64,000 nt of DNA, from positions 496,001 through 560,000 of the forward strand of contig NZ_CP005286.1 of assembly GCF_000819445.1 (NCBI RefSeq). Reading direction: 5' to 3'. Source of the stretch: Corynebacterium humireducens NBRC 106098 = DSM 45392. Lineage in GTDB: Bacteria > Actinomycetota > Actinomycetes > Mycobacteriales > Mycobacteriaceae. Made by a program: the position numbers and the translations under genes. Of the stretch, positions 18,637 to 27,572 are shown piece by piece (the stretch's first letter is position 1; the number at the start of each line of letters is the position of its first letter). The notes under the pieces are model-generated. The model worked only from the letters and a program-made list of their open reading frames with translations. It was not told the DNA's origin and ran no database searches.

Positions 18637-19845
18637 ATGCAGACCGCCACTCGTCTCCAGACCAGAAAGCCCGTCGACCCCACCCTGATCCCCTTCCCCG
18701 ACGCCGACATCCTCGGCATCGCGGACATGCTCGCTCCCGAGGAGCGGGCCCGCCTGGAACAGGTCCGCACCGTCCTCCAGGAGGAGATCCGGCCGGCGGT
18801 GGGGAAGTACTGGGACCATGAGGAGTTCCCCTTCGATCTTCTCACCCGTCTCGGGGAGATCGGCCTCGGGGAGCTCGAGATCACCGGCGGGTCGCGTCTG
18901 CTCCGCGGGCTCATCTACGCCGAGGTCACCCGCGCCGACGTCTCCCTGTCCACCCTCGTGGGCGTGCACAACGAGCTGGTGGTCGACCTCATCGACCAGC
19001 TCGGATCCCCCGCCCAGCGGGAGGAGTGGCTGCCGGGCCTGCGCACCTTCGCCCGCACGGGCTGCTTCGCCCTCACCGAACCCGAGCACGGCTCGGACGT
19101 CGCCGGCGGGCTCGTCACCTCCGCGACCCGCACGGCGGACGGATGGCTGATCAACGGCGAGAAGCGGTGGATCGGCCTGGGGACGTTCGCGGACTTCGCC
19201 GTCCTCTTCGCCCGCGACACCGCCGACCAGCAGGTGAAGGGCTTCATCGTGGAGCTCGACCGGCCCGGGGTGCACCGACGCAAGATCAGCAACAAGACAG
19301 GCCTGCGCATCATGCAGAACGCCGACCTCGTGTTCGAGAACGTGGAGATCCCGGCCGGGAACCACATCCCTGGCGCGCGCTCCTTCGCGGACACCAACAT
19401 CTTCCTGCGCAACTCCCGCGCCTGGGTGGGGTGGCAGGCCGCCGGCCTGCAGCTGGCGATCTTCGACGTGGCCCGTGACTACGCCGTCAACCGTCAGCAG
19501 TTCGGCCGCAGCATCGCCCGCTTCCAGCTGATCCAGGAGAAGCTGTCCCGGATCCTGGGCAACACCTCCGCCACGTTGTCGATGATGACGCGGATCGCCC
19601 ACCTGCAGGAGACGGGCGGCTTCGACATGCCGCACGCGGCGCTGGTCAAGGGGACGGGCACGCGCCTGTCCCGGGAGTCGGCGGCGCTGGGACGGGAGGT
19701 GCTGGGCGGCAACGGCATCGTCTCCGACTACGGGATGGCCCGCCTCTTCGCCGACGCCGAGGCCATCTACACCTATGAGGGGACCTACGACATGAACGCG
19801 CTCATCGTCGGTCGTGCCGTCACCGGCCAGTCCGCCTTCGTCTAG
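18637..19845 (+). CDS. Acyl-CoA dehydrogenase
   Basis: This FAD-dependent dehydrogenase of 402 residues introduces the alpha-beta double bond in an acyl-CoA. FAD-contact segments CFALTEPEHGSDVAGG and GEKRWIGLGTFAD, and the C-terminal VLGGNGIVSDYGMARLFADA, are in place. The glutamate in YEGTYDMN near the C terminus matches the catalytic base of the glutaryl/isobutyryl-type enzymes. The neighbours point to isobutyryl-CoA or 2-methylbutyryl-CoA as substrate. GAAGGAG precedes the ATG at 18637. It heads an operon with the SDR, pat-like and acuC-like genes and is probably repressed through the 18580-18597 site. Confidence 0.93.
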   Translation: MQTATRLQTRKPVDPTLIPFPDADILGIADMLAPEERARLEQVRTVLQEEIRPAVGKYWDHEEFPFDLLTRLGEIGLGELEITGGSRLLRGLIYAEVTRADVSLSTLVGVHNELVVDLIDQLGSPAQREEWLPGLRTFARTGCFALTEPEHGSDVAGGLVTSATRTADGWLINGEKRWIGLGTFADFAVLFARDTADQQVKGFIVELDRPGVHRRKISNKTGLRIMQNADLVFENVEIPAGNHIPGARSFADTNIFLRNSRAWVGWQAAGLQLAIFDVARDYAVNRQQFGRSIARFQLIQEKLSRILGNTSATLSMMTRIAHLQETGGFDMPHAALVKGTGTRLSRESAALGREVLGGNGIVSDYGMARLFADAEAIYTYEGTYDMNALIVGRAVTGQSAFV

Positions 19846-19875
19846 ACACCCCGCCCCCAGAGGAGAGAATCACCC

Positions 19876-20670
19876 GTGAACACCCAGTACCCCACCAACA
19901 CCACCACTGCCCCAGCCACCGCCATCGTCACCGGCGGTGCCTCCGGACTCGGCGCCGCGACGGTCCGCCGGCTGGTCGACACCGGCCACCACGTCGTCGC
20001 CCTCGACCTGGAATCCAGCATCGACCGGGCCCGCGCGGAGGGCACCGCCCTGGAGCCGGTCACCTATCTCGCGGCCGACGTCACCGACCCCGCTCAGGTC
20101 CGGGCGGGCGTGGAGGCGGCCTGCGCCATCGCCCCGCTGCGGGTGGTGGTGGCCTGCGCGGGGATCCTCTACTCCGAGCGCATCCTGCACCGGGGCGGGC
20201 ACCATGACCTCGAGGGCTTCGCCCGGGCCATCTCCGTCAACCTCAACGGCACGTTCAACATCCTCACCCTGGCGGCGGAGGCGATGGCCGCGCAGGAGCC
20301 GGTCACTGAGGACGGGGAGCGCGGCGTCATCGTCCTCACGTCCTCGGTGGCCGCGTTCGAGGGGCAGATCGGGCAGGCCGCCTACGCCGCCTCCAAGGGC
20401 GGGGTCAACGCGCTGACGCTCACGGCGGCCCGTGACCTGGCGCGCTCCGGCATCCGGGTCAACGCCATCGCCCCCGGCGTGGTGGAGACCCCGATGATGG
20501 CGCAGATCACGCCCGAGTTCCGGCAGGAGCTGGAGGCCCGCGTGCCCTTCCCGGCGCGGCTGGCCCGCCCCGGGGAGTTCGCCGCCCTCGTGGGCACCTT
20601 CCTGGACAACCACTACCTCAACGGCGAGGTCGTGCGTCTCGACGGTGCCCTGCGCATGCCGCCGCGCTAG
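19876..20670 (+). CDS. Short-chain dehydrogenase, 3-hydroxy-2-methylbutyryl-CoA dehydrogenase type
   Basis: This 264-residue classical SDR has the nucleotide loop TGGASGLGAATVRRL, the active-site serine in LTSSVAAFEGQIGQ and the YAASKGG catalytic pair. The C-terminal NGEVVRLDGALRMPPR resembles type-10 hydroxysteroid/3-hydroxyacyl-CoA dehydrogenases, the group that includes 3-hydroxy-2-methylbutyryl-CoA dehydrogenase of isoleucine breakdown. It begins with GTG 19876 after AGGAGAGAA. It lies 30 nt after the acyl-CoA dehydrogenase and 11 nt before the acetyltransferase gene. The precise substrate is inference. Confidence 0.88.
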   Translation: MNTQYPTNTTTAPATAIVTGGASGLGAATVRRLVDTGHHVVALDLESSIDRARAEGTALEPVTYLAADVTDPAQVRAGVEAACAIAPLRVVVACAGILYSERILHRGGHHDLEGFARAISVNLNGTFNILTLAAEAMAAQEPVTEDGERGVIVLTSSVAAFEGQIGQAAYAASKGGVNALTLTAARDLARSGIRVNAIAPGVVETPMMAQITPEFRQELEARVPFPARLARPGEFAALVGTFLDNHYLNGEVVRLDGALRMPPR

Positions 20671-20681
20671 GGTGTGCGCCC

Positions 20682-23012
20682 ATGACCCCCACACCGCCCG
20701 GTCGGGAGGCCGACGTCATCCTCGCGGACGGAACCGTCGCGGTACTCCGTCCCGTCCTGCCGACGGACCGCCCCCTGTTCGTCGAGTTCTACTCCCACGT
20801 GTCGGAGGAGTCCCGGTACCTCCGGTTCTTCGGCCCCCACCCGGAGCTCACGGAGCAGGATCTGAGCGACTGGGTGGACGTGGACGGCCGGGACCGGGTG
20901 ACCCTCGTGCTCACCCGGCAGGGGCGGATCGTGGCCACCGCCCACTACGCGCTCGTGCCGGACGCGGCACCGGAGCGCGTGGCGGACGTGTCCTTCCTGG
21001 TCAGCGACGACACCCAGGGCAGAGGGGCCGCGAACATCCTGCTGGAGCACCTCGCCCAGGTCGGGCGGGAATCGGGTGTCACCCGCTTCTCCGCCGAGAT
21101 GATCACCTCGAATCAGTCGATGCGGCAGGTCTTCCTCCGCGCCGGGTACGACGTGCGCCCCGCCCTGGAGGACGGGGTGATCACCGTCGACTTCGCCATC
21201 GACCCCACCGAGCGGTCCCGCACCGTCATGCACCAGAGGGAGCACCGGGCGGAGGCGGCGTCGATAAGCGCACTGCTCACCCCCGCGGCGATCGCGGTGC
21301 TCGGCGACAGTGAGCGCATGGCGCCCCTGACCGCGGCGATCCGCGCCAGCGGCTACCCGGGGCGGGTGGACACGCACCTGCGGGACCCGGTCGACCTCGT
21401 CATCGCCGGGTACGGGCCGGACCTGCCGGACGTCATCGCGGGGGCCGCCCGCCACGGGGCCCGCGGCATCGTCGTGCTGGCCGACGGCGACAACCCCAAC
21501 CTGAGCACCGCCGCCGCGGCGGCGCTCGTCTCCCGGGCGCGGGCCCACGGGATCCGCGCCTGCGGGCCGGCCTCCCTGGGGCTCATCAACACGGCTCTGC
21601 CCCTCAACGCCACCCCGGCCCCCGCCGTGCCGGCGGGCAGGGTCGGGCTGTTCACCCAGTCGGCGGGAGTGGCCACCCTCACCCTGTCCCGGGCCCTGGA
21701 ACGCGGCTGCGGGCTCTCCTCCTTCGTCGCGTCCGGGGCGTTCGCCGACGTCACCGCCAACGACCTCATGCAGTACTGGTCGGACGACCCGGACACCGAC
21801 ATCTGCCTGCTCACCCTCGACGCCATCGGCAACCCGCGGAAGTTCTTCCGTGTGCTGCGCCGCCTGGCGCTGGAGAAGCCGGTGGTCATCTTCACCCCCA
21901 GCCGGGCGCTGCTCTCGGCGCGCCACCACACGGCCGTGGGCCTGGTGGCCGTGCCCCCGGGCGCACTCGACGAGGTCATCCGCCACGCCGGGGCCATCGT
22001 CACCGCGCGCCGGGACACCATGTTCGACGTCGCCGGGATCCTCGACCGGCAGCCGGTGCCCCCGGGCCGCCGCGTGCGGGTCATCTCCAACTCCGCGGGG
22101 CTCACCGCGCAGATGCGGCAGGCCGCCCACCGTTTCGGCCTCCACCCCAGTGCGGTGACGGTCTCCGGGGACCCGGTCGAGGGGCTCATCCGCGCCGCCC
22201 GGCAAGCGCTGGCCGACCCGCACGTCGACATCGTGCTCACCGCGGCCGTGGAGATCAGCCACCCCGTCTCCGGACCCGTGCACCGGGGACTGGAGGAGCT
22301 CGCCGCCGCGTGCCGACGCCCCCTCGTCGGCGTCTTCGTCGGCTTCGGCCCGCCGCCCGTCGGCGCCGACCTGCCGGTGTTCACCTCCTACGCCGACGCC
22401 CTGGAAGCCCTGGCGCTCATCGCCGACAACGAGGAGAAGCGCGCCGCGGCCCGCCCCGACCCCGCCGATGAACTGGCCCCGTCCCCGGAGGAGGACGCCA
22501 CCGGGCTGCTCCGCGGGCTGCTCGCCGCGCACCCGGGCGGCGGGTGGCTGAGTGACTCCGAGTGCGGGCGGCTGCTCGCCGCCTACGGCATTGACACTGC
22601 AGACACGGCAGACACCGCCGGCACCGCCGTCACCATGCGCGCGGTGGAGGATCCGGTGCTCGGCCCCATCATGTCCGTGGGGCTCGCCGGTCCGGTCCCT
22701 GAGCTTCTCGACGACCGCTCCTGGCGCGTCCCACCCCTGCGCCGCCGGGACGCCCGGGACATGCTCACCGGTCTGGGCACCGCCGCGCTGCTCACGGGAC
22801 ACGACGGCGCGGAGTCCGCTGACCCGGCCGACCTGGCCGCCCTGGAGGACCTGCTCATGCGGCTGGGACGGCTCAAGGACGAGCTGGTCAGCGTCGTCGA
22901 GGTGGAGCTCAGCCCCGTCCTCGCCGGGCCGGACGGGGCGCGGGTCACCGGGGCGCGGGCCCGTGTGCTCCCCCTAGGCCCGGAGCGTGACCCCCTCGCG
23001 AGGTCCCTGTGA
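20682..23012 (+). CDS. Pat-like protein lysine acetyltransferase (GNAT fused to a reduced ADP-forming acyl-CoA synthetase module)
   Basis: This 776-residue protein has an N-terminal GNAT domain (about 10-175, acetyl-CoA loop SDDTQGRGAANILLEHL), then a CoA-binding domain (about 200-330), a succinyl-CoA-ligase-like domain (about 330-470, GLFTQSAGVATLTLSRAL) and a C-terminal ATP-grasp remnant. Pat enzymes acetylate the catalytic lysine of AMP-forming acyl-CoA synthetases. Roughly 100 residues of the ATP-grasp seem to be missing: after LLAAYGID comes a short TADTADTAGTAVT linker and then AVEDPVLGPIMSVG, so the nucleotide-lysine region is absent and synthetase activity is unlikely. A -10-like TAGGGT (20668-20673), overlapping the SDR stop, lies 8 nt before ATG. 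The stop overlaps the acuC-like start. Confidence 0.85.
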   Translation: MTPTPPGREADVILADGTVAVLRPVLPTDRPLFVEFYSHVSEESRYLRFFGPHPELTEQDLSDWVDVDGRDRVTLVLTRQGRIVATAHYALVPDAAPERVADVSFLVSDDTQGRGAANILLEHLAQVGRESGVTRFSAEMITSNQSMRQVFLRAGYDVRPALEDGVITVDFAIDPTERSRTVMHQREHRAEAASISALLTPAAIAVLGDSERMAPLTAAIRASGYPGRVDTHLRDPVDLVIAGYGPDLPDVIAGAARHGARGIVVLADGDNPNLSTAAAAALVSRARAHGIRACGPASLGLINTALPLNATPAPAVPAGRVGLFTQSAGVATLTLSRALERGCGLSSFVASGAFADVTANDLMQYWSDDPDTDICLLTLDAIGNPRKFFRVLRRLALEKPVVIFTPSRALLSARHHTAVGLVAVPPGALDEVIRHAGAIVTARRDTMFDVAGILDRQPVPPGRRVRVISNSAGLTAQMRQAAHRFGLHPSAVTVSGDPVEGLIRAARQALADPHVDIVLTAAVEISHPVSGPVHRGLEELAAACRRPLVGVFVGFGPPPVGADLPVFTSYADALEALALIADNEEKRAAARPDPADELAPSPEEDATGLLRGLLAAHPGGGWLSDSECGRLLAAYGIDTADTADTAGTAVTMRAVEDPVLGPIMSVGLAGPVPELLDDRSWRVPPLRRRDARDMLTGLGTAALLTGHDGAESADPADLAALEDLLMRLGRLKDELVSVVEVELSPVLAGPDGARVTGARARVLPLGPERDPLARSL

Positions 23013-24136
23013 CGCCGCTGCTCCTCCACACCGGGGAGCTCACCCGCTACCACTTCGGGGCCGGCCACCCGATGAGCCCCCACCGGGTAAGCCTGGCGGT
23101 GCAGCTGGCCCGTTTCCTCGGGCTCACCGACCTCTTCGACGTCATCGAACCACCCCCGGCCCGGGATGACCTCCTCCTGCGGGTGCACACCCCGGGCTAC
23201 CTGGCGGCGTTGCGTTCCGGGCGGGCGCACCCGGAGCACGGCATCGGCACCCCGGACCAGCCCCTCGCCCCCGACCTGCCGCCGGTGGCGTCCCGGATCG
23301 TGGCGGCCTCGGTCGCGGCGGCGGAGGCGGTGTGGGAGGGCCGGACGTCGCGGGCCGTGAACCTGGCGGGCGGGCTGCACCACGCGGCGCGCGACCGGAT
23401 GAGCGGGTTCTGCATGTTCAACGACGCGGCGGTCGCCATCGACCGGCTCCTGGAGCTGGGGGCGCAGCGGGTCGTGTACCTCGACCTGGACGCGCACCAC
23501 GGGGACGGCGTCGAGAAGCTCTACTGGGATGACCCCCGCGTGCTCACCATCTCGATCCACGAGTCGGGCCTCTACCTCTTCCCCGGCACCGGGCACGCCG
23601 GGGACATCGGGGGACCGGGGGCGCTGGGGACGGCGGTCAACATCGCCCTGGACCGGCGGACGGGGGATCGGGAGTGGCTGCGGGCGGTCCACGGCATCGT
23701 CCCGCCGCTGCTGCAGGCCTTCTCCCCGGAGATCATCGTCAGCCAGCACGGCACCGACGCCCACCGCGCGGACCCCCTCACCGACCTGGAGCTCAGCGTC
23801 GACGTCATGGGACTGGTGTACCGGACGGTCGGGGCCTGGGCGCGCCGCTACGCGCAGGGCCGCTGGGTGGCGCTGGGCGGGGGCGGCTACCACGTCGACT
23901 CCGTCGCCCGCGCCTGGGTGCTGCTCCTCGCGGCGGTCGCGGACGTGAGCATCGACGCCACCGTGCGCATGCCCCGCGCCGGCGGTCTGCTGACGTCGCC
24001 GACGCTGGGGGACCCGGGCGCGGAGGAGCGGCTGCGTGACTACCGCCCGGGGATGGTGCTCAGCGAGCGGCCGGCCGCCGCGCTGCGGGCGACCTCCCGG
24101 GCGGTGTTCCCCTACTGGGGGTTGCAGCCCTACTGA
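23009..24136 (+). CDS. acuC: AcuC-like class II histone deacetylase-family protein deacetylase
   Basis: This 375-residue zinc amidohydrolase of the HDAC/AcuC family contains GGLHHAARDRMSGFCMFND, YLDLDAHHGDGVEKLYW (zinc-ligand Asp/His and catalytic His pair), SQHGTDAHRADPLTDL and the GGGGYHVDSVARAW tail. AcuC enzymes remove acetyl groups from acyl-CoA synthetases, the reverse of the Pat reaction encoded just upstream. The GTG start at 23009 overlaps the preceding TGA in GTGA, indicating translational coupling. The gene converges on a DUF3151 gene 12 nt away. Confidence 0.92.
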   Translation: MTPLLLHTGELTRYHFGAGHPMSPHRVSLAVQLARFLGLTDLFDVIEPPPARDDLLLRVHTPGYLAALRSGRAHPEHGIGTPDQPLAPDLPPVASRIVAASVAAAEAVWEGRTSRAVNLAGGLHHAARDRMSGFCMFNDAAVAIDRLLELGAQRVVYLDLDAHHGDGVEKLYWDDPRVLTISIHESGLYLFPGTGHAGDIGGPGALGTAVNIALDRRTGDREWLRAVHGIVPPLLQAFSPEIIVSQHGTDAHRADPLTDLELSVDVMGLVYRTVGAWARRYAQGRWVALGGGGYHVDSVARAWVLLLAAVADVSIDATVRMPRAGGLLTSPTLGDPGAEERLRDYRPGMVLSERPAAALRATSRAVFPYWGLQPY

Positions 24137-24148
24137 CGGGCGCCGGGA

Positions 24149-24571
24149 CTAGGCGACGTCGTCGATGAGGCGCCCCACGCACTCCGGGTCGGCGTCGGAG
24201 AGCATCTGGCGGCAGCGGTCGTACTCGTTGTCCTCGCCGATGAGCTTCGCGGCGCGGGCCAGCGCGGCGATCGCGCGGAGCACCGGCTGGTTCGGCTCGT
24301 GCGCGAAGGGGACCGGGCCCCAGCCCTTCCAGCCGTTGGCGCGCAGGCGGTCGAGGGAGCGGTGGTAGGCGGTGCGGGCGTGGGCGTAGGCGGTGAGGAG
24401 GGCGGCGTCGTCGAGTGCCCCGGCCGCGAGCAGCATCTCGGCGCGGGTGACCCACACGAGCGGGCTGTCGGGGTGCTTGAACGCGGTCTCGGAGGAGGCG
24501 GTGTCGAGGCCGGCCGCCGGGTCGGCCGGGAGGTGCAGGGGCGGGGGCGCCATCATGTCGTTGATCTTCAT
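24149..24571 (-). CDS. DUF3151 protein
   Basis: This conserved actinobacterial protein of 140 residues has unknown function. DUF3151 hallmarks are MAPPPLHLPADPAAG near the start, the central FKHPDSPLVWVTRAEMLLAAG and the tryptophan-rich LRANGWKGWGPVPFAHEPNQP. It is probably cytosolic and all-helical. The start at ATG 24571 is supported by the -10-like TAGGCT (24585-24580) exactly 8 nt upstream, which suggests a leaderless transcript. No ribosome-binding site is apparent. It is divergent from the acyltransferase gene at 24655. Confidence 0.85.
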   Translation of the reverse strand: MKINDMMAPPPLHLPADPAAGLDTASSETAFKHPDSPLVWVTRAEMLLAAGALDDAALLTAYAHARTAYHRSLDRLRANGWKGWGPVPFAHEPNQPVLRAIAALARAAKLIGEDNEYDRCRQMLSDADPECVGRLIDDVA

Positions 24572-24654
24572 GTCCACCGAGCCTAGTGATCTTTTCTCCG
24601 CCCCGATCTGCGCTGTTACCCTGACTGGGTACTTGAGGAAGGAAATGAGGTTCC

Positions 24655-26754
24655 ATGCAGTCGTCGGACACCGTCGTGCAGGCACCCCCGGTGAGGTCGG
24701 TGTCCTACCGATACGACCTGGACGGGCTCCGGGGCATCGCCATCGCCTTTGTCGTCCTCTTTCACGTGTTCGTCGGGCGGGTGTCCGGCGGCGTCGACGT
24801 CTTCCTCCTGCTCAGCGGGTACTTCTTCCTCGGTTCGCAGCTGCGTTACGCGCGCCGGGAGGACGCCTCCCCGAACCCCTGGTGGCCCCTCTGGCGCACC
24901 ATCCGGCGGCTCTACCCGGGGCTGCTGGTGGTGCTCGGCACGACGGCCACGGTGGTCATGCTCGGCATCCCCTGGATGCGCAGCGTGGAACTCATGGACC
25001 AGTTCACGGCGAGCCTGCTCTACTACCAGAACTGGACGTTGGCCTCGCAGGACGCGGACTACAACGTCGCCTCCGGCGGGGTCAGTCCGCTGCAGCACCT
25101 GTGGTCGATGGCGGTCCAGGGGCAGTTCTACGTCATGGCGATCGCCCTGGCGATGGTCGTCCTCTGGGCGCGGCGGGCCGGCGTCGATCTCTCCCGGTGG
25201 GTGACGGGGTTCCTCGCCGTGGCCACGGTCGCGTCCTTCGTCTATGCGACGTGGCTGCACGGGGAGTGGCAGGAGCTCAACTACTACTCCACGTGGTCGC
25301 GCATGTGGCAGCTCACGCTGGGTGCCCTCCTGGCGCTGCACGCCCACCGGGTGCGGGTGAACCCCCGCCTGCAGGAGCTGTTCATCGTGGTGGGCCTCGC
25401 GATGGTGCTGACGACGGGCCTGCTTCTCGACGGCGCCCGCCTCTTCCCGGGCCCCGCCGCCCTGTACCCGATCGGCGGTGCCGTCCTGGTCATCCTCGGC
25501 GGGGGACAGGGCCGCGTCGCCGGGTGGCTGGCCCACCGCTCGATGCGCTGGCTCGGTGACATCGCCTACCCGCTGTACCTGTGGCACTGGCCCCTGCTCA
25601 TCCTCAGCCTCATCGTGCTGGGCCTCGACGAGGTCCCCTGGTGGCTGGGTGTCGCGGTCGTCGCGGTGTCGCTGCTGCTCGCGGACGTGACGCACAGGTT
25701 CGTCGAGAAGCCCCTGCGGCAGCACGCCCCCCGCCCCCGCGCGGGCGAGCGGCGGGTGCAGGAGGCGATCGCGCAGCTGCGCACCTCCGCGGTGGCCCGC
25801 GCCCGCGCCGTCGGGGCCGGCGTCCTGGCGCTCGTCATGGCGACGCTGCTCATCCTCCAGGGCATCTGGGAGGTCCGCCTCCACCTCGCCGGGGGACTGC
25901 TTCTCGACGCCACCCAGTACCCCGGCGCCGCCGCCCTCACCGGCGCCCCCGTGCCCGACAAGAAGGTCCGCCCGGACCCGGAGCTCGCGGGCGCGCTGAT
26001 CTCGCGGATCTGGACGGAGAAGTGCATCTCCCGCTTCGGCGACGACCCGCACGTCCTGCCTGTCGACGAACGCGGCTCCGACTGCGTCTTCGGCGATCCG
26101 GCGGCGACCCGGGACGTCTACCTCGTCGGCGGCTCCCACTCCGAGCAGTGGGTCATCCCCCTCGACGTGCTGGGCAAGGAGCACGGCTTCCGGGTCATCC
26201 CGCTGGTGCGGCAGTCCTGCCCGACGTTCGTCGAGGAGCGCGACGGTCTCTTCGAGCCGGACTGCGCCCTGTTCAACGAGCAGGTCATCGACCGCCTCGC
26301 GGAGGCGCGGCCGGAGCTGGTCATCTCGACGACGACGCGCCCCTTCCTGGAGTCCGGTGACTTCCAGGAGGGCGTCCCGGAGTCCTACCTCACGTTCTGG
26401 GACTTCCTCGCCGAGGAGCGCATCCCCTTCGTCGGTCTGCGCGACAACCCGTGGAAGTTCCTCCCGGACGGCTCCGACGAGTCGATCCCGTTCTGTCTCC
26501 GCGTGGCCGAGGACCCGGCGCACTGCGGCGTGGTGGAGGAGGACTTCTACCGGCCGGTCGATCCCGCGGCGGCGTACCTGGCGGACATCCCCACGGCCCG
26601 CGCCGTGGACACCTCGTCGTGGTACTGCACGGACGGGTTCTGCCCGGCGGTGATCGGCAACATCCTCGTGTACCGCGACGGCAACCACCTCAGCCTCGCG
26701 TACCTCAACTCCCTGGTGCCCCAGGTGTGGGCGGAGATCGGGGAGTTCCTCTAG
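24655..26754 (+). CDS. OafA/YrhL-type membrane acyltransferase with C-terminal SGNH domain
   Basis: This 699-residue protein begins with RYDLDGLRGIAIAFVVLFHV, the entry to an acyltransferase-3 membrane domain of about ten helices (to about residue 400; FVEKPLRQHAPRP marks its end). One further helix (VGAGVLALVMATLLILQGIW) leads to an extracytoplasmic SGNH-like domain. That domain has the nucleophile segment VGGSHSEQW and the Asp-His pair in DGNHLSLAYLN. Such proteins O-acylate cell-envelope glycans or lipids using acyl-CoA from the cytosol; the acceptor is unknown. AGGAAGG lies shortly before the ATG. The stop overlaps the convergent maf stop by 4 nt. Confidence 0.88.
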   Translation: MQSSDTVVQAPPVRSVSYRYDLDGLRGIAIAFVVLFHVFVGRVSGGVDVFLLLSGYFFLGSQLRYARREDASPNPWWPLWRTIRRLYPGLLVVLGTTATVVMLGIPWMRSVELMDQFTASLLYYQNWTLASQDADYNVASGGVSPLQHLWSMAVQGQFYVMAIALAMVVLWARRAGVDLSRWVTGFLAVATVASFVYATWLHGEWQELNYYSTWSRMWQLTLGALLALHAHRVRVNPRLQELFIVVGLAMVLTTGLLLDGARLFPGPAALYPIGGAVLVILGGGQGRVAGWLAHRSMRWLGDIAYPLYLWHWPLLILSLIVLGLDEVPWWLGVAVVAVSLLLADVTHRFVEKPLRQHAPRPRAGERRVQEAIAQLRTSAVARARAVGAGVLALVMATLLILQGIWEVRLHLAGGLLLDATQYPGAAALTGAPVPDKKVRPDPELAGALISRIWTEKCISRFGDDPHVLPVDERGSDCVFGDPAATRDVYLVGGSHSEQWVIPLDVLGKEHGFRVIPLVRQSCPTFVEERDGLFEPDCALFNEQVIDRLAEARPELVISTTTRPFLESGDFQEGVPESYLTFWDFLAEERIPFVGLRDNPWKFLPDGSDESIPFCLRVAEDPAHCGVVEEDFYRPVDPAAAYLADIPTARAVDTSSWYCTDGFCPAVIGNILVYRDGNHLSLAYLNSLVPQVWAEIGEFL

Positions 26755-27344
26755 GAACGCCAGAAGGCGCTGGCGTCGAGCCCGAAGCGGTACAGGGCCC
26801 GGCGCACGGTCGGCAGGCTCAGTCCGATCACCGAGGACGGGTCCCCCTCGATCCGGTCGATGAACCAGCCGCCGAGGGCCTCCAGGGTGAAGGCACCGGC
26901 GCACTGCCAGGGCTCACCCGAGGCGGCGTAGGCGCGGATGTCGGCCTCCGAGGCTGCGGCGAAGTGCACGGTCGTGGAGGTCGTCTCCACGAACTCCTCA
27001 CCCCGGTGGACGATGCAGTGGCCGGTGAGCAGCTGCGCCACCTTGCCGGCCTGCTCGCGCCAGCGCTCGACGGTGGCCTCCTCGGTGTGGGGTTTGCCCT
27101 GCAGGCGGCCGTCGAGAAGCAGCATGGAGTCGCCGCCGATGACCACGTCCCCGTGGAACTGCCCGGCGACGGCGTGGGCCTTGGCGCGGGCCAGGGCCGC
27201 GACGGCGTCGGCGGGGGAGGCGTCCTGCAGGGACGCCAAGAGGGCGTCCTCGTCGACGTCCGCGGGCTGGATGACGGGGTCGACACCGGCGTTGGCCAGG
27301 ATCATCCGCCGCGACGGGGACGAGGACGCGAGAACGATCCGCAT
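26751..27344 (-). CDS. maf: Maf-like nucleoside triphosphate pyrophosphatase
   Basis: This 197-residue Maf/HAM1-fold enzyme hydrolyses modified or canonical NTPs to NMPs, a house-cleaning role. N-terminal LASSSPSRRMILANAGVDP and the acidic VVIGGDSMLLLDGRLQGKPH are family motifs. The ATG overlaps the accE stop as TGATG, so translation is coupled. The gene is last of the accD1-dtsR2-accE-maf series. Confidence 0.93.
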   Translation of the reverse strand: MRIVLASSSPSRRMILANAGVDPVIQPADVDEDALLASLQDASPADAVAALARAKAHAVAGQFHGDVVIGGDSMLLLDGRLQGKPHTEEATVERWREQAGKVAQLLTGHCIVHRGEEFVETTSTTVHFAAASEADIRAYAASGEPWQCAGAFTLEALGGWFIDRIEGDPSSVIGLSLPTVRRALYRFGLDASAFWRS

Positions 27345-27562
27345 CAGTAGAAGGTGACGTTGCGGAACGCGTTCGGGTTGTAGAGCGTGGTGCGCTGCAG
27401 GCGGTCCTCCGGGCGGCCCCAGAGGTTGCGCTCGCCGGACTCCTCGTCCGGGCGCTTCTTGGCCAGGGCGGTGAGCACTGCGGTGAGGGCAGCGAGCTCG
27501 GTGGCGTCCGGGTTGCCCTTGAGCACGCGGAACAGCGGCTTGGCGGCGGTGGTGGTGGTCAC
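27344..27562 (-). CDS. accE: Acyl-CoA carboxylase epsilon subunit
   Basis: This small 72-residue protein contains FRVLKGNPDATELAALTAVL and ends in the Trp- and Asn-containing tail LWGRPEDRLQR. Both are typical of the actinobacterial AccE subunit that bridges the biotin-carboxylase and carboxyltransferase parts. It lies 10 nt after dtsR2 and overlaps maf. It would act with AccBC (5344-7116) and the two beta subunits encoded upstream. Confidence 0.93.
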   Translation of the reverse strand: MTTTTAAKPLFRVLKGNPDATELAALTAVLTALAKKRPDEESGERNLWGRPEDRLQRTTLYNPNAFRNVTFY

Positions 27563-27572
27563 GATCGGCTCC

